From Mariannaea sp. PMI_226 (lineage: Eukaryota; Ascomycota; Sordariomycetes; Hypocreales; Nectriaceae), in the NCBI GenBank assembly GCA_024336345.1, contig JANFOG010000003.1, positions 2,424,501 to 2,488,500 of the forward strand: 64,000 bases of DNA, in the 5' to 3' direction. Position numbers and translations under genes: made by a program. Below are positions 23,323 to 36,046 of the stretch, piece by piece (the first letter of the stretch is position 1; each line of letters begins with the position of its first letter). The notes beneath the pieces are model-generated. The model had not been told where the DNA came from. It did not search any database and saw only the letters and a program-made list of their open reading frames with translations.

Positions 23323-26130
23323 CTAGGTCTTTACAGTGGGGAGATGTTCGGCTGCCGTGACAAATGTCTCCATCTGGGGACGTTCTGGTGCGACATCCGC
23401 ATCATCCTCTTTCTCGTTTGCAAGTCCATTTTTTTGGGCAGACAGCCCAACTTCGTCGCTTGATCCTTCTAGACTCACTCGCCGTGAATCTGGAAGCGGA
23501 GATTCATCAGAATGTAGGGTCATCATACTCGCAGTCTCCGCTTCTTTGTTGAGACTGAATGGCAGTGCAATGCCGTCGAGAAATGGACGTTTGCCCGCCG
23601 CTCCGGTTTCTGGGGTATAGTCAGGATCATGAATGTCATGGCCCATCGCTTCTTGTTCTCGCCGTAGTGCTAGAAGCTGTGAAATATATGTGTTTTCATC
23701 TAGAGGGGCGCTCCCTGTTTGGTTTTCGTCGACAACCACTCTACGATGCGAGTGACTCCGAGACCTGGACCTTGGCATTTGAAGGTGCTCCTGCCTTTCG
23801 ATATCGGTATACGAGCGTGCTCCTTGACCATCGGACGGCGTAGCGACTAGCTTTGCTGTATCTTCATTCGCCAGGTCTGCCTTATGCTCACGCACAACCG
23901 TCATCTCATCGTGTTTGGAACCCCAAAGCGACCACATAGCCAGTCCTAAACTCTTGCGTTTTTTGCCTTCAACAAAATCTGTATCGACTCGTCTTCGACC
24001 TGCCAGGGCGGTGGGAGGTGGGTATTCTCCAGGTCCAAATTCTCGATATCCCGCTACCATATCCTCCACGATCTTCTTGTGAACCTTGGCCTTAGTGCTA
24101 GCATAACGAGAGTCCCACTGCTTCTTGGAATCTAGCCACTTCTTAACAGTGCCCTCCTTAATGACACCAATGGAGTGGGCTGACATGCAGCAGCTGGGAA
24201 GTTCGGCCTCAGGCGCAAGAGGTAAGGTCGCTCCGTGCCGAGTTACCCTCTGTCGAATCATGTGGTTGTTGAATGCCGGCAAAGGGTCACCCGCTTTTCC
24301 AACATAGCCGGACTCAATAGTTGTGTGGCCGTTGGTCATTGCATCCTTCTTGGTATCTCCATCTTGACCCGACTCTGAGCCAGAACTTGATATAACCGAA
24401 ATCGCGTCATCGTCCAGTATTTCAATTCCACGTTGTTGAGCTCTAGCAAGTGCCCAAGCTCCAAACTGGGCAATGGACCTGTACATGTACTTGGCAGGGC
24501 GGGTAAAGCTGAGAGTGGGAGCAACATGGCAAAGATCGTCCCAAACCTGCAGTTGAACATCTGTGGGTTTGTATTGCCGAAGACGAGCCTCGGCAGTCTC
24601 ATCCATAGCCTCATTTGGTAGCGCATACTTCTCCGGATTGGCGCACTTGTGAGCAAGGTAAATTTGCTCGTCGCGTAGTATCTCCCCCCCTCCAACCATG
24701 ATAAGCATAGGCGGAAGGCCTCCAAGACTTGGTTGCATAACCGGACTCACCAACGGGTGCGCCAAAAGCTCATTCGTTGTGTACATCTGTTTCTATTAGT
24801 ATGAAGGCGGACTGTTTGGGAGTTATTTAGGAGAGCAACAAACCTGGATCTGGTCCTTGATTTTGACAAGTTTGCCATCAATTTCGACAGACAGTAATTT
24901 CTCTGGATCGACAGGAACCCCGCCGTTTATCCAATTCGACCTTGAGCTGTTTGAGACGAAAGAATCCTCCCTCTCGGCAACGGGAGCCTGTTGCTTTTCC
25001 TTGAGCTCCGAGGTTCCTGGCTGTTTCTTCGTAAATCCTTTCTTCCGTTTCAAAGCCTCTTCCCTCAACATGGCAATATCGTCCTCATTGGGCGGAGGCC
25101 ACGCCCTAGAAGGCTTATGGTGAAACCCAGCCTGAGGAATATAGTCTAGCGGAGAGAGACCCGACACGCTTGGGAATGAGTGCGTCAAGTCAACCCAGGG
25201 GCTGATTAGGACAGCGCCTGCAGGTAACGGAAGTCCTTGGTCCCTGAGAACGCAGAGCAAGGAAACGACCATACCGCCTCCAGCAGAGTCTCCCGCAAGA
25301 ACGATAGTAGTTGGGTCTTGAACAGTTAGAAGATAGAGATATGCTGCGAGGCAATCGTGCAGGCCACAGGGAAAAGGGAATTGAGGCGCGAGTCGGTATC
25401 GTGGGGCGAAGACGCGTGCCTTGAGTTTGCGGGCGTGTCGTTGCATCTGATACCGATGTTCGTCGACACTGCCGAAAAAGAAGGCACCTCCATGGATATA
25501 CATCATCACACGCTGACAACTTCCACCATTCTTCTTCCGTTCGTTTGCATCGGCGCGCATTTCAATCCATTCAGCCTCGAGTGAGCTATCAGGCTTACGC
25601 CATTGCCACCATCTGGAGCCCCCAAGCTGTCGGAGGTCATCTTCTCCAAGCTCAGCCTGAAGAATCTCGGCGGCGCGGGTCAATTGAGCCTCGGGTATGG
25701 TGGCATCTACAACTTTGACCCATTGAGGGTGCGGGACCCATTGGGCTGTAAACGCCTGCAGTTCCTCGACGGTATGGTGCGAGGCGAAGTCGAGGAATGA
25801 CCGAATCAGATGGAGGCCTTCATCATAGGGGAGATGAGCGGTAGGGCGCTCTTTGAGGAGCTTTCTGTTGAGGTACTGAAGATTATCGTGCTGTCAGATA
25901 AAAGCCCAGGAGCAGGGAAAGGGAGGAGATGGGAATGTTGGAGATGAAAAAAGAGTCTGTGTCACGATATCTAGCTGAAGTGCGACAGCACTTGGGAGGA
26001 ACCATTGAACGTGAAGCGTAGGGTATGAGGTCATCGCGAAACGTATCGCGAAACGTACATGTGAAAACAGTGTCGACACCACGGCGGGTGTGACAGCCAA
26101 TGAGACGGATGTAGTATTGAGTGAGTTCAT
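23323..26130 (-). CDS. Hormone-sensitive-lipase-type alpha/beta hydrolase
   Basis: Exons 26130..26059, 25875..24844 and 24786..23323 give 855 aa. It is an alpha/beta hydrolase-3 family protein with oxyanion motif YIHGGAFFFG (His152), nucleophile GDSAGG (Ser221), acid EILRD (Asp407) and His455 in LCHVAP. A polar, charged insertion at about residues 290-340 (KRKKGFTKKQPGTSELKEKQ) interrupts the fold. After about residue 480 there is a long Ser/Arg-rich tail with likely phosphorylation sites (PRSRSRSHSHRR). It probably hydrolyses acyl esters of lipids or sterols; fungal homologues are annotated as lipase/esterase or steryl acetyl hydrolase. The first short exon (24 codons) rests on splice fit (donor GTACGT, acceptor CTTCAG) and reads into YLNRKLLKERP, so it is somewhat less certain. 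Confidence 0.8.
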
Positions 26131-27042
26131 GTTTGCACAGGCCGCAAACTTGGCGTCGAGCCGATCAGAGTGTCTCCATGAAGATGCCTGAAAGTGATAG
26201 CGAGAGCTGAGGAGCACGGCTGGGGTTTTAAAGGGAAGGGGTGAGTAATTGCTGGATATACCGGAATGAGATTCAAAGATCAGATGCCAAGTCTGAGGTG
26301 AGTGTTAGGCATAGCCAGCTAATTATGAACTACCTTAATAAGTTCCTTTCGTAGTAAGGCTTGGGCCGGGAGTCGAGTCAACCCAATCGCGAACCGCTGG
26401 GGAGTTGAAGTTGGGTCAAGCACGATGATGTCATGCTTTGTGGGAAAAAAGAAGGGATAAAAAAATCCAAGAGCCAGTTTTGAATACGTGGAGCAGCCTG
26501 AAATTTAATAACACCTCTACTCCTGGACTTTGGGGGAAGAAACGATCAACATCTGAAGATCTGCATGCGAACGCACAGTAGAATCTAGATACAGCCCGGG
26601 CATGTACCCCATACCCTCAACAGGATTCGGATACCTCCAAGAAAACGCTTGTGGCGCATCGGTTAGGAGGTACGTAGGACCTTTGAGACAAGCATCAAGC
26701 AAGACTCCACTGGTCACGGATTCTAGTGCTCCGAATCTTCGTTATTGCAATTCAACGGTAAGCCAAGGTACCCAGCTGCGTATGGAGTACGGGAGTACAT
26801 ATAGTGCCTATGGGAGGTAGGTACCTTAATTCACTATTTGTCTGAAGGGTTGCCTGACGTAGGTTGGCTGGCAGTACATGGTCCGTGCATTGAAGACCCA
26901 TTCAATGTGGGGTGGAATCAATTTGTTCAAGTGCACCCTTGCGTGTGTTGGATAAACACCAGGGAAAAAAAAATTGTGCACATTCAGCCTGTCTGTCTCG
27001 TCAGAAAGCCCCTCCAACCCCCACCACAAGACATATCGAATC
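26131..27042. promoter_or_regulatory. Divergent promoter region (lipase / TSR2)
   Basis: About 0.9 kb with no recognisable gene. It contains several GGTACC and GGAGTACGG-like stretches near 26770-26800. Confidence 0.35.
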
Positions 27043-27721
27043 ATGGCCTCCTCAGAGCCCGCCCAGCTGCCCCCCGCGGGTGAGTAAATTGTCCCAGTAT
27101 CTGCTTTGCTTGCTCTAGAAATAACTAACTCGGGCATCTATTGCAGCTACCCGCCAATCCGAATTCGAGCAGGCCGTCGCCTATGCTCTTCACCTCTGGC
27201 CCGCCCTCACTCTCTCGGTTCAGAACAACTGGGGCGGCCCTGACTCTGAGGACAAGCGCAACTGGTTTGCAGGAGCTGTCGTTGATCTATTCCCTGAGTT
27301 CGTCGACAACCCACCCGCCAAGGCCCCCGAAGAGCCCGAGCTGGAGGATATCGAAGCTGTGTTGTTGCAGGTCATGGTTGATGAGTTTGAAGTCAACGTT
27401 GACGATGACTCTGGTACCGAGGTCGCCACAAACATCCTCAAGGCTCGTTTAGGATGCGCTGCTGGCTTGTTCGACGACGTTGTTGCTCTCAGAAACCGAT
27501 GGCTGAGCCGCAAGGGCGCAAAGGTCGATCAAATGTTTAAGAGGGCCGAGGATGCAGACCAAGACACTGATTGGGAGAGTGACGACTCAGATGATGATGA
27601 GGATGCAGCTGATGCCGATGTTGATATGGATGAAGCACCTGCACTGGTCTCTGCCCCGAAGCAGAAGCAGGAGCCCCAAGTCGACGAGGACGGATTTACC
27701 ATGGTCACTAAGAAGAGGTAA
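27043..27721 (+). CDS. TSR2: Tsr2, pre-rRNA processing / eS26 escortin
   Basis: Exons 27043..27079 and 27147..27721 give 203 aa. The conserved block FEQAVAYALHLWPALTLSVQ then NNWGGPDSEDKRNWFAGAVV is the Tsr2 WGG signature, and the C-terminus is acidic (DDSDDDEDAADADVDMDE) with a final DEDGFTMVTKKR motif. In yeast Tsr2 releases eS26 (Rps26) from its importin and delivers it to the pre-40S particle; the acidic tail contributes. Length and architecture match fungal orthologues. It is convergent with the BSD-domain gene. Confidence 0.92.
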
Positions 27722-27941
27722 AGCTGGTGGTGCTACACACAAAAACAAAGTTGACCTACGGATGGCAATGAAGAACGCAAATCCCTGGTATTGGTACCCA
27801 AGAAAGAAAAAAATGTAGGGCCCATGGCTGTAATGATCCGCCATGGTAGTGTGTACAAGACCAAACGCCAAATGACAAACGAACGGCACCCTACCGCCTT
27901 CTGCACATATACATTTCGCTTTCTCCGAACTCGCCAGGGAA

Positions 27942-29307
27942 TTACTCCCAATCTTCATCTTCACTATCATCACTATCGTCGCTATCGTCACTCTCATTAC
28001 CGGCCTTTGAGTCCTTGGGGCTGTTGGGAGTTTGTGTTGTCTTCCCAGATGTTGCGCCGACAACATCGTAGCTGGCTTCGCTGTCTGCCTGAGATTTCTC
28101 GTCATTTGACTTTCGCGGCTCGGTAGGCTTCAAAAGCTTGTCCTTTGGAGGATGGATGGTGGTGGAAGACGCTGCAGAAGCCGGCTTAGTAGGCTCGGTT
28201 CGGGTGGGTACGGGTTTGGCAGGGGTGGTGGACTCGTCGTCAGAGGAATCGTCATCAGAAGAATCATCGTCCCAGCCAACTTCATCTTCAGCGGAAGCAG
28301 CTGTGTTGACCGTGTTAGCAATGCCATGGAAAGATATGGGGTATCAACTCACCCTTGAGGAGGTCTCGTCGTCGAGCATCAGCTGTTTCAATACCATGAC
28401 GGAGGTAGTAGTATCGTTTCCAAAAATCCGCGTAAGGGATCTGGTCAGGAACCAGCTTCTCCATAGTCGTGCGCAAATCAGGATATTTCTGTAGATCACT
28501 ATTGATGTCGGGTGTCTTTTTGTCAACATCAAACTCCTTGACCCACGATTCGAACTCAGGGCCGATAGGGTCCTTGGCGAAGCTCTGTGTAGAAGTGTGG
28601 ATCACATGTAGTTGAGCATCAAACCTTGAGGCATGAATAACCCGCTTGCCGTGAGCATCTTTGCTTTCAAAGAGCACGGTGCCATCCTGCTCGTTGTCTT
28701 GCGGAGGAGCAATGGTGATCGCGTCACGGAGGTAGTCACGAACATTGCTACCAAATCGGAGTAGTGCCTCATCTGCGGCATCTTCAGCTCGCTGAATATC
28801 CTTTAGTCGCTTGGCAGCCTCAGCTCGAAGTCGTGAAAGAACATTTTCGGATTGCTCAGCTTCAGTTGTTGAGTCTTCGCTTCTCGCTTTTGTTGGCGTA
28901 GATTGCCCGTCTCCGACTTCCTGAGAGCTTGGCCCAGCAGTAGATGTATTCAATGAAAGGTTCCGAGTATGACTAATGATTGATGCACGAAGGTCTGAGA
29001 ACCCCTTTGAGGCATCCTCGCCAACTTCTACCAATTCCTTTTGTGCCTGAGTGACGACTTCGCCTCCCTAGTCATGTTAGAGATCCGGTTCATAATCTCT
29101 TCTTCATCAAAGTCAGCGTACCTGCTTGACAACGTTGCCAAAAAAGCCTCCAAGCCTGGCGCCCCAAGGGCTGTTGGAGAACGCTTTGTAAGCGTCCTGA
29201 ATATCCTGATTCAAGGTATGGGCCCCTTCCTGCTTGGAGCTATCATTTGAGCTCTCTTCCTTTTTGGCATAGACATCCTCCTGGATGTGGTCATAGGCAA
29301 GGTCCAT
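27942..29307 (-). CDS. BSD-domain protein (Dos2-like)
   Basis: Exons 29307..29122, 29067..28353 and 28300..27942 give 419 aa. The N-terminus has SNSPWGARLGGFFGNVVKQ, a typical start of this BSD family. The BSD domain is at about residues 225-290, with FESWVKEFDVDKKTPDINSD, then YADFWKRYYYLRHGI containing the diagnostic FW pair. The C-terminal exon is very acidic with repeated Asp-Ser-Asp tracts and ends DSEDEDWE. Yeast Dos2 has the same layout; its function is poorly defined, and the BSD fold also occurs in TFIIH p62 and synapse-associated proteins. Function here is unknown beyond the domain. Confidence 0.82.
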
Positions 29308-30949
29308 GACGGAAGCTATCGCGCAGACGAGAGGTGCGGGAAAGGCCCTGTGTGTTACTGGAGGCCTTACAATAGTCTCAGATGTTTCACATAGAGGTAT
29401 TCGGTGTAGAGGAAGCTGGTCCAAAGCTACCGCACCGTCGTCGTAAGCATTCCTTGAACGAAATATGCGTGATGTTGACCGAACATCCAGAGCCTCCTGA
29501 TCGGCTTCGCGGGGTTGGGGTGGGGCCGGCGCACAGACACTTGGAGCTTTCACGTGATTCAAAGTATCATGCTGCTGTGCTTGAGCCTCCCCAAGACATT
29601 GCAATCAAAACTCAGCAACATCGCATACTTGTCTCCCTAATCGCGAGGATAGTGAGACTTCTTCTCATACTTAGCCTCGATTTATTAGATAAAAAATAAT
29701 AAAAAATGAATATAGCTATACAGTACAAAGCAGAATCCAAGTCAACTTGTATTTTGCTCTGGTTGGCCGATACTGGACCCGGACAACGTGCTGTTATTCT
29801 ATCCCAGTATTCTCTGGAAAAGTCAACCGCCAACTTCCCGTTACCAAAAAGCTAGCTCCATACTGCTTAATTTTATCATCATGGCTGGAACTAGAAACAT
29901 CGAGATAGTTCTGACCAAAAGCCTTGCGTCAAAACTTGACACGCCCGGCACCAGTTTCACATCAGTCGCTGGGTTAAACGTCGGAAGCCAGGCCACGAAC
30001 TACATCACTCCTGTTGCAGGGATTCGGTCGTCCTCGTCGATTTCTAGGTCAACTGGCCCCAAGTCACCAATGAGACAAGATCGTAATGAATTACTGACGT
30101 CAGATAACTCTATCCTTGGATGCTAGCCAACGATGTGTGTCGATTGGGCCAGAGGCCAGCTGTCGATCCGGATCGAACAGGTACGGGAAAACGAGATGAC
30201 ATCGCTTAGTCCCGCCAACCGAATCATTTTAATTGGGTTTCCCAGAATTCTTGAATGATCAACTCGGACACCTCATCTTAGGCCAAGCCTAATTCCAAAG
30301 TCATGATATCATAACTAATGGGGAATATGGCTCCACTGTCTCAGGGCACGTCGCCTGATTGGCTTATCCAGAATTAGGTCTAAACTTCTCAGCCTTAGCC
30401 TCACGAATACTTGCATACTTGCATCACCCCCGACGTTTGGCTGAGGAGTGATACCCAATCGGAAAATGAAAAAAGAAACCCTCCAGCTGCTGTCGTTCCT
30501 GGCCATCAGTAGAATGCCCAGGGCAAAGCCCGCCAGAGTGGACCTTGAAAGCTTCCCTGACCATTTGCGATGGTCAATCGGGGGCCTCATGACGTAGCTA
30601 GCATCTGCTTGTTACGAATCGAAAGCAGGTTTTGACGTCACTACCTGATGTTCAGGTCTCTAACTCACTTCTTGAGGTTTCGTTAGATAGCACCTGCTAA
30701 GTAATTCGGGAATTTTAATTACGTTTCATTAGCAGTTGGTACTTTTATGAATTTGTCCCAAAGGAGTCACTCCTCTCCATGAGTAGCTAAGTATATGCGA
30801 TGCATCAACATTCGCTTTGTCTATATAAACTTCCATGCTTCCCCCGTCCATGTTAGCTTTCATCATCATAACATCTTCTTCTGAACAATCACATCAACAA
30901 TCTTGACACATCTACACCTGACAATCAAAAACACATCAACAAAATTACA
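29308..30949. other. Divergent spacer upstream of grg-1
   Basis: About 1.6 kb. A frame of 81 codons at 29881-30126 lacks any family resemblance and is not called. The proximal 130 bp form the grg-1 promoter and leader. Confidence 0.4.
30822..30829 (+). promoter_or_regulatory. TATA box of grg-1
   Basis: TATATAAA lies 128 bp before the grg-1 ATG and is followed by an A/C-rich leader (repeats of CATCAAC type). A strong consensus TATA fits a highly inducible gene. Assignment is by position and sequence. Confidence 0.65.
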
Positions 30950-31226
30950 ATGGAGTCCGCCAAGCAAGCTCTTAACTACGTCGCCGAGACTGTTCAAGGC
31001 GTAACCTCTGGAGTCAGCAAGGAGGCCAACAAGGAGATCGCCAAAGACCCCAATGCCCCTCTCGGTACTCGGTAAGTTGATCAGTTACGCTTCTCTGGAT
31101 AAGACTGCGTCCTCTAACAACCAACTTTCCAGTGCTACCGCTGCCAAGGATGCTCTTGGTGATAAGATCGACCAGCACGGCCATGAAACCAAGGCTGATG
31201 TCCACAAGGAGATCGCCAAATCCTAA
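30950..31226 (+). CDS. grg-1: Glucose-repressible protein Grg-1 (CCG-1)
   Basis: Exons 30950..31071 and 31133..31226 give 71 aa, the same length as Neurospora Grg-1/CCG-1. Sequence includes MESAKQALNYVAETVQGVTS and ends ETKADVHKEIAKS. It is a small, hydrophilic, helix-forming protein with repeated KE/AKD residues. In Neurospora the transcript is abundant, glucose-repressed and clock-controlled; the biochemical function is unknown. The strong TATA box and A/C-rich leader agree with high expression. The intron is 61 bp, phase 2. Confidence 0.95.
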
Positions 31227-34173
31227 ACACGTTACACTGCATGATATGAGAAATGGGACGGAGTTGGGTGAATGTAACAACATGAACTGGAATTGGGTAT
31301 TATAAACTGGAAAGTTAGCAGCTCAATGCATATGTTATTGAACGCACTTGTGCTGGACCACTGGCCCTCGAACTGTATGCCGTGCCGTGCATAACCGTGT
31401 AATAATTCGTGAACCATGAGAATGATTCATATAACTAGACTAAAAACTCTATTTTCACGTCGCGTGGAGGTCTGAAGTGTGGTGCGATCTCAAACCTGAG
31501 TCAAGACTGGGTGCTGAACCAGCCGTTGATGGGGCATAGTCCAACACCACTGCAAGCTTGGATAGAAGAAGCATAAGCAGTGGATTTCCAGGAGGAAATA
31601 ACTTATGTTCATCACTTCGATTAACGTGATACGTTCAGGCATGCTACCAACGGAAACATAAAGGCTGCGTTGATTAAAACACATTTAACATAAGATCTTC
31701 TTCCGAGGAGGAACGCATAGAAACCGAGACTCAAAAGTTCGGCGGGAGCATGTCCAGCAGAGTGGATGAGAGTATCTCGATTGTAATCATCGTCACAGCT
31801 GTTGATGCAGAATTCAAGGTGACTCCAAATCTCAAGATCTCTATACGAGTCTTAAATTGTTCGAAAGCTGGTGATAGAAGCCGAGCTTAATGATCAGCCA
31901 CCAAAGAAGTTGTCCAAATGCCGAAAACTGCTGGTAGAGCGATGAATCAATCGCCTTGGCCAGGGCATAGCCACGGCGAATGATATGCAACATTTCTTGC
32001 ACGTCGAAAGACTCTCGTGTGGCGTCTACAGACGTCGTCGCAATTGATATATTATGCCATGGCCATAGGCCAAGGCAATAGCCAATCTTTACATATATGA
32101 TATGAATGAATGTCTCGCTGCTCATGGCGAACCTGCCTGATTCGGATATACACGTGCGAGACGTCATGGTGGGGGAGGGGCGGAGAGAATATCCGAATAT
32201 CGGATACGGAGTAAAAGCAGCGTTCTGAAGACCGGACAGACAGGCGAAAAGGCTAAGGCGAACTGGTGACGCTTATTGGCCGTCTACGAATGTGTGCCAT
32301 TCAGGCATTTCTTACATACCTAAACTCCGAGCCAAGGTCTAAATCCGGTAAGGCGGGGTACTTGGGAAGCCTTCGGTGATAAGGACATACATGTCGTAAA
32401 GGCGGTGGAACACTGTATACGAGTACCATTACTGGACGTGACGGGGGAATGATTTGACCGGAAACCCGGGGGGTTGGTCAGGCCAGTCAGTGCAGCGAGC
32501 AGGATCCGGCTGAGATGTTGACGCATGTCAAATGCCACAGGCGTATCCTGAGCAAAAAGTCCGAACGCATTGAGCGGGGGACACAAGAAGCAAAAGAGAC
32601 ACAGGTCGCTTTGGGAAGTACGTACCTTGATTTATGTTGAGTCAGGAACCTTCATTATGTGACGTCATGGTTATTTTTGGAGCTGGAGTACAAGAGAAAT
32701 AGGTCGAGGCCGACGAGCATGCGAAGTTGAATGAAGTTCAGAGCGAAGTAGAGAGGTATTGTAGACAATGTGAATCGTACTTTCGGGGGGATGCGTTAAT
32801 CATAAGGGTGGCGCTGGAAGAAACGTGAGATCCTCGGAATCCAGATCCAGAATGTAAAGGGCGTAGGCGTGTCAATCAATACCGGCTCAAACCAAAAGGG
32901 CCGGGAAACCCGAGAGTTGCAAACGACACAGTGTGCAAAGAAAGATATGGCCAATCGAATGACAAGGACGCCCCTGTTTCGCAACTTGCCTCTCTCAACG
33001 GATATAAATCACTGTGTTATCAAGCGCTCTACTTCTCAAAGCATGTTGACGTTTATCGCCAAGCTGTTTTTGCTGGTTGATGGAGATTGAATGGGGGACA
33101 AACCGGGACAATATATCATGGTGAGGACGTAGTGAGAATGGGAAAGACAAGTCATTCCTGTCGAAGATCTCCCTCCATTTGTTTATTAGTAATATATCAT
33201 AGCCCGCAGAAACGACACTGTGACAGTGAGTACGAGAACGCACAGGTAAATGAATGAAAGGGGGGAACTCGGCATGATTCCAAAAGAACCCGTGGACGCG
33301 GGCGGTACTGTGGTACAGTACGAAGTGGGAAGTACGGAGTTACATAGTATCAACAGCTTGTCCCTCCGGCTGACAAATTGACAATCACGGTGCCTCACCA
33401 AGGCTTTGATCCCCCACCTATGAGTCTTCTTTTCCATCCTTCCAACCCCCTGTGCAGAAGAATGAACTAGAAGCCGTTTTTCTGACTCAGGCAGCAAATT
33501 CTTCTCTCTCAGCCCCCACTACCACTCGCCCTACGCCCTGGTCTGGCCTGCTTGCAGCCAGTCAACGTGCACCGGCTGGCCGTCTGCCCGCTTCGCTGGA
33601 CTCGAGCACCCTTCTTTTGGTGCCTTTCCGTCAACGTTCAGCACGGAGTACAATACAGTGAGACTGATACTGTAAACTCACGGGTCTCCGTTTCCCCTGT
33701 TGCTGCTTGCCCGCACCTACACTACCTAGGCATAGTCGTCTAGTGGTTCTCTCGCCCTTGGTCCCGCCTGATCCAGGACGAACGTCGCTCGCCACCCGAT
33801 TTCATCATCATACAACATCAAACCTACCTAGATACCTATTCAACCTCTCCAATCTCTCTCGTCGCCCCCAGGACGTCGTTCAGCGACGTTTGATTTTGAG
33901 ACAGACTGGTCACGAGAACTTCATTTCGAGTCTCGCACTTTTGTCCCCATCATCCGACGCACTTCCACCACTGCGCTGGCACCCCGCTCGCTGTGACGCT
34001 GCCGCCTCTTTGGCCCCCCTCCGAAACTCCGGACGGCAGAGAGTGTGCTTTGATATCACCAACTTGCCATCCTGTCTTCTCCCATCTTCTTCCCAGACGT
34101 GTCGCCACAGAACTGCGTCTGTCGTCCTTTTTTTTTTTGTTTCCCCTTTTTTGCTTAAACATATCCCTTCGCG
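31227..34173. other. Spacer and long yap1 upstream region, no gene seen
   Basis: About 2.9 kb. Short open frames on both strands lack family similarity. It holds one TACGGAGTA at 32205-32213 and near-copies at 33333 and 33642. From about 33450 to 34173 the sequence is pyrimidine-rich and probably forms the yap1 leader. Confidence 0.4.
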
Positions 34174-36046
34174 ATGGCTTCAGCAGGAACCAGCGGCTCT
34201 TTGCCACCCAACTTTCTCTTGACCCCGCAACAGCAGAGCCTTCTCTTCGCTGCTCTCAACTCCAACAAGCAGCAATCTCCGGCCACCAACGCCTCAAATC
34301 ATATGCCGCTTTCGCCCACTTCCTTCCAGGCGTCTCCAATGCAGTCTAAGAATAATCAGAATCAAGCCTTTCAAGAGAGCCCCTTCCTGGACAGCTACGA
34401 CTATGACTTTGGCGACTCCAGCTTCGACTTCTCCTTCGCTTCCAATGCCGACGAGGGTCCCAAGTTAATCGGCGATCTTCCTGATGCCGCCAGACCCGAC
34501 TCAGCAGATGGCGAGAGTCCCGAAAAGCGCAGCCACCCTGATGATGAGGATGATTCCAGCACCCCCGGCAAAGATCCCAAGCGCCGTGAGAGCACAGAAA
34601 AGGTGCCCAAGAAGCCCGGCCGTAAGCCCCTTACCTCCGAACCCAGCTCGGTATGTTTTTATTTTTTTTGCCGTTTCGTCTCATCTGGTTTCCGTGATGT
34701 ATTCACATCTAACACTTCACACAGAAGCGCAAGGCCCAGAACAGAGCCGCACAGCGCGCGTTCAGAGAACGCAAAGAGAGACACTTGAAGGACCTTGAGA
34801 CGAAAGTTGAGGAACTTGAGAAGGCCTCTGAAGCGGCCAACCATGAAAATAGCTTGCTGCGTGCCCAGGTCGAACGCATGACATCCGAGCTAAACCAGTA
34901 CAAGCAACGAGTTTCTGTGATGACAAATACCAAATCACTTCAGCGCGAAAAGACCTCTTTTGGCAATGCCGCCGTCAGCAACCTCAAGGATGTCAACTTT
35001 CAGTTCGAGTTCCCCAAGTTCGGCATGCTCCCAGGACCCCCCGCAAACAAGCCACAGAAGTCAGGCTCGCTGCCAACCAGCCCTCATCAATTGAATACTG
35101 CCACAAATCATTCTAGCTCCTTCAGCAACGGCGATTCTCCACAGACCCAATTGAAGGACGATGTCGTCAAATTCAATGGCGTCTTCAGCCCTTCTATGTC
35201 CAGCTCGACTACTGGTGCTTCTCGCGCCAGTATGGACTCTGCCAACTTCAGTGTTAACGGCGCTACCAGTTCTCCTTCAGCATCATCCCACTCTAATGGC
35301 GGTCCCAGCTCATCCTGCGGTACCTCTCCAGAGCCTTTCATTCAGTCTCCCATGGGATTCAAGCCGATTGAGACACTTACAACCATTGGCGAGGAGCACT
35401 CATCGATCCCCTCTGGCAACTCTGTCTCCCACTTCTCCAACGTTGACTTGAGTAGCACAAATTTTGACTGGCTCGCTCAACAGAATGGTGGCCAGTTTGA
35501 TCCTCAGCTCTTCGGTGACTATCGAGAACCTCAAGAGAACGTGTTGAGCAATCCATCGTTTGATGACTTCTTCAACGATGCTATTGATACTGATTTCTTC
35601 ACACCTTACAACATGGCACCTAGCCCCAATGTGTCTAAGACTGGCTCGGGCGCACCGGTGAAGAAGAACCTGATTGATGAGATCGATGCTCAGCAGAATT
35701 CAATGGACGATGAACCTCTGAGAAAACAGCAAAATATGAATTGCAATGATCTATGGTACGTTGTACGATATATGTACAGGCTTGGGCAGTTACTAATAAT
35801 CTCAACAGGGAAAGGCTCCAATCTTGCCCCAAGGCTCAAACTGGCGAATTTGACCTGGATGGCCTCTGTCAAGAGCTCACGAAGAAAGCAAAGTGCTCCG
35901 GTTCCGGTCCCGTCGTCGGAGAGACCGACTTTGATTCCATCTTGTCAAAATATATGGGCGCAGAGGTTTCTAAGAGTTGCGTGGCCGAGAAGCTAGGTGT
36001 CGAGGTCAGGTCAGATGACACAACTCGCAACCTACCATCGGCGTAA
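34174..36046 (+). CDS. yap1: AP-1-like bZIP transcription factor Yap1
   Basis: Exons 34174..34650, 34725..35755 and 35809..36046 give 581 aa. The bZIP begins right after intron 1 at residue 160: basic region KRKAQNRAAQRAFRERKERH, then a leucine zipper to about 215. Fungal Pap1/Yap1 bases are N-x-x-A-Q-x-x-F-R, seen here. The C-terminal Cys-rich domain has Cys 499, 509, 523, 532 and 560, with an overlapping hydrophobic export-signal-like segment DFDSILSKYMG. In the n-CRD region I see only one Cys (about 355, SSCGTSPEP). Yap1 senses peroxide through disulfides that mask the export signal, accumulates in the nucleus and induces antioxidant genes. The Gln-rich start MASAGTSGSLPPNFLLTPQQ is typical of filamentous fungi. 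Confidence 0.95.

Noticed and set aside
28540..28570. tRNA B-box-like GAGTTCGAATC on the minus strand
   Set aside because: It lies within the BSD-domain coding exon (FESWVKEF) and has no A-box or acceptor stem.
29881..30126. 81-codon frame starting MAGTRNIEIV
   Set aside because: No family resemblance, biased composition after residue 40 and no partner exons. It could be a small gene but support is insufficient.
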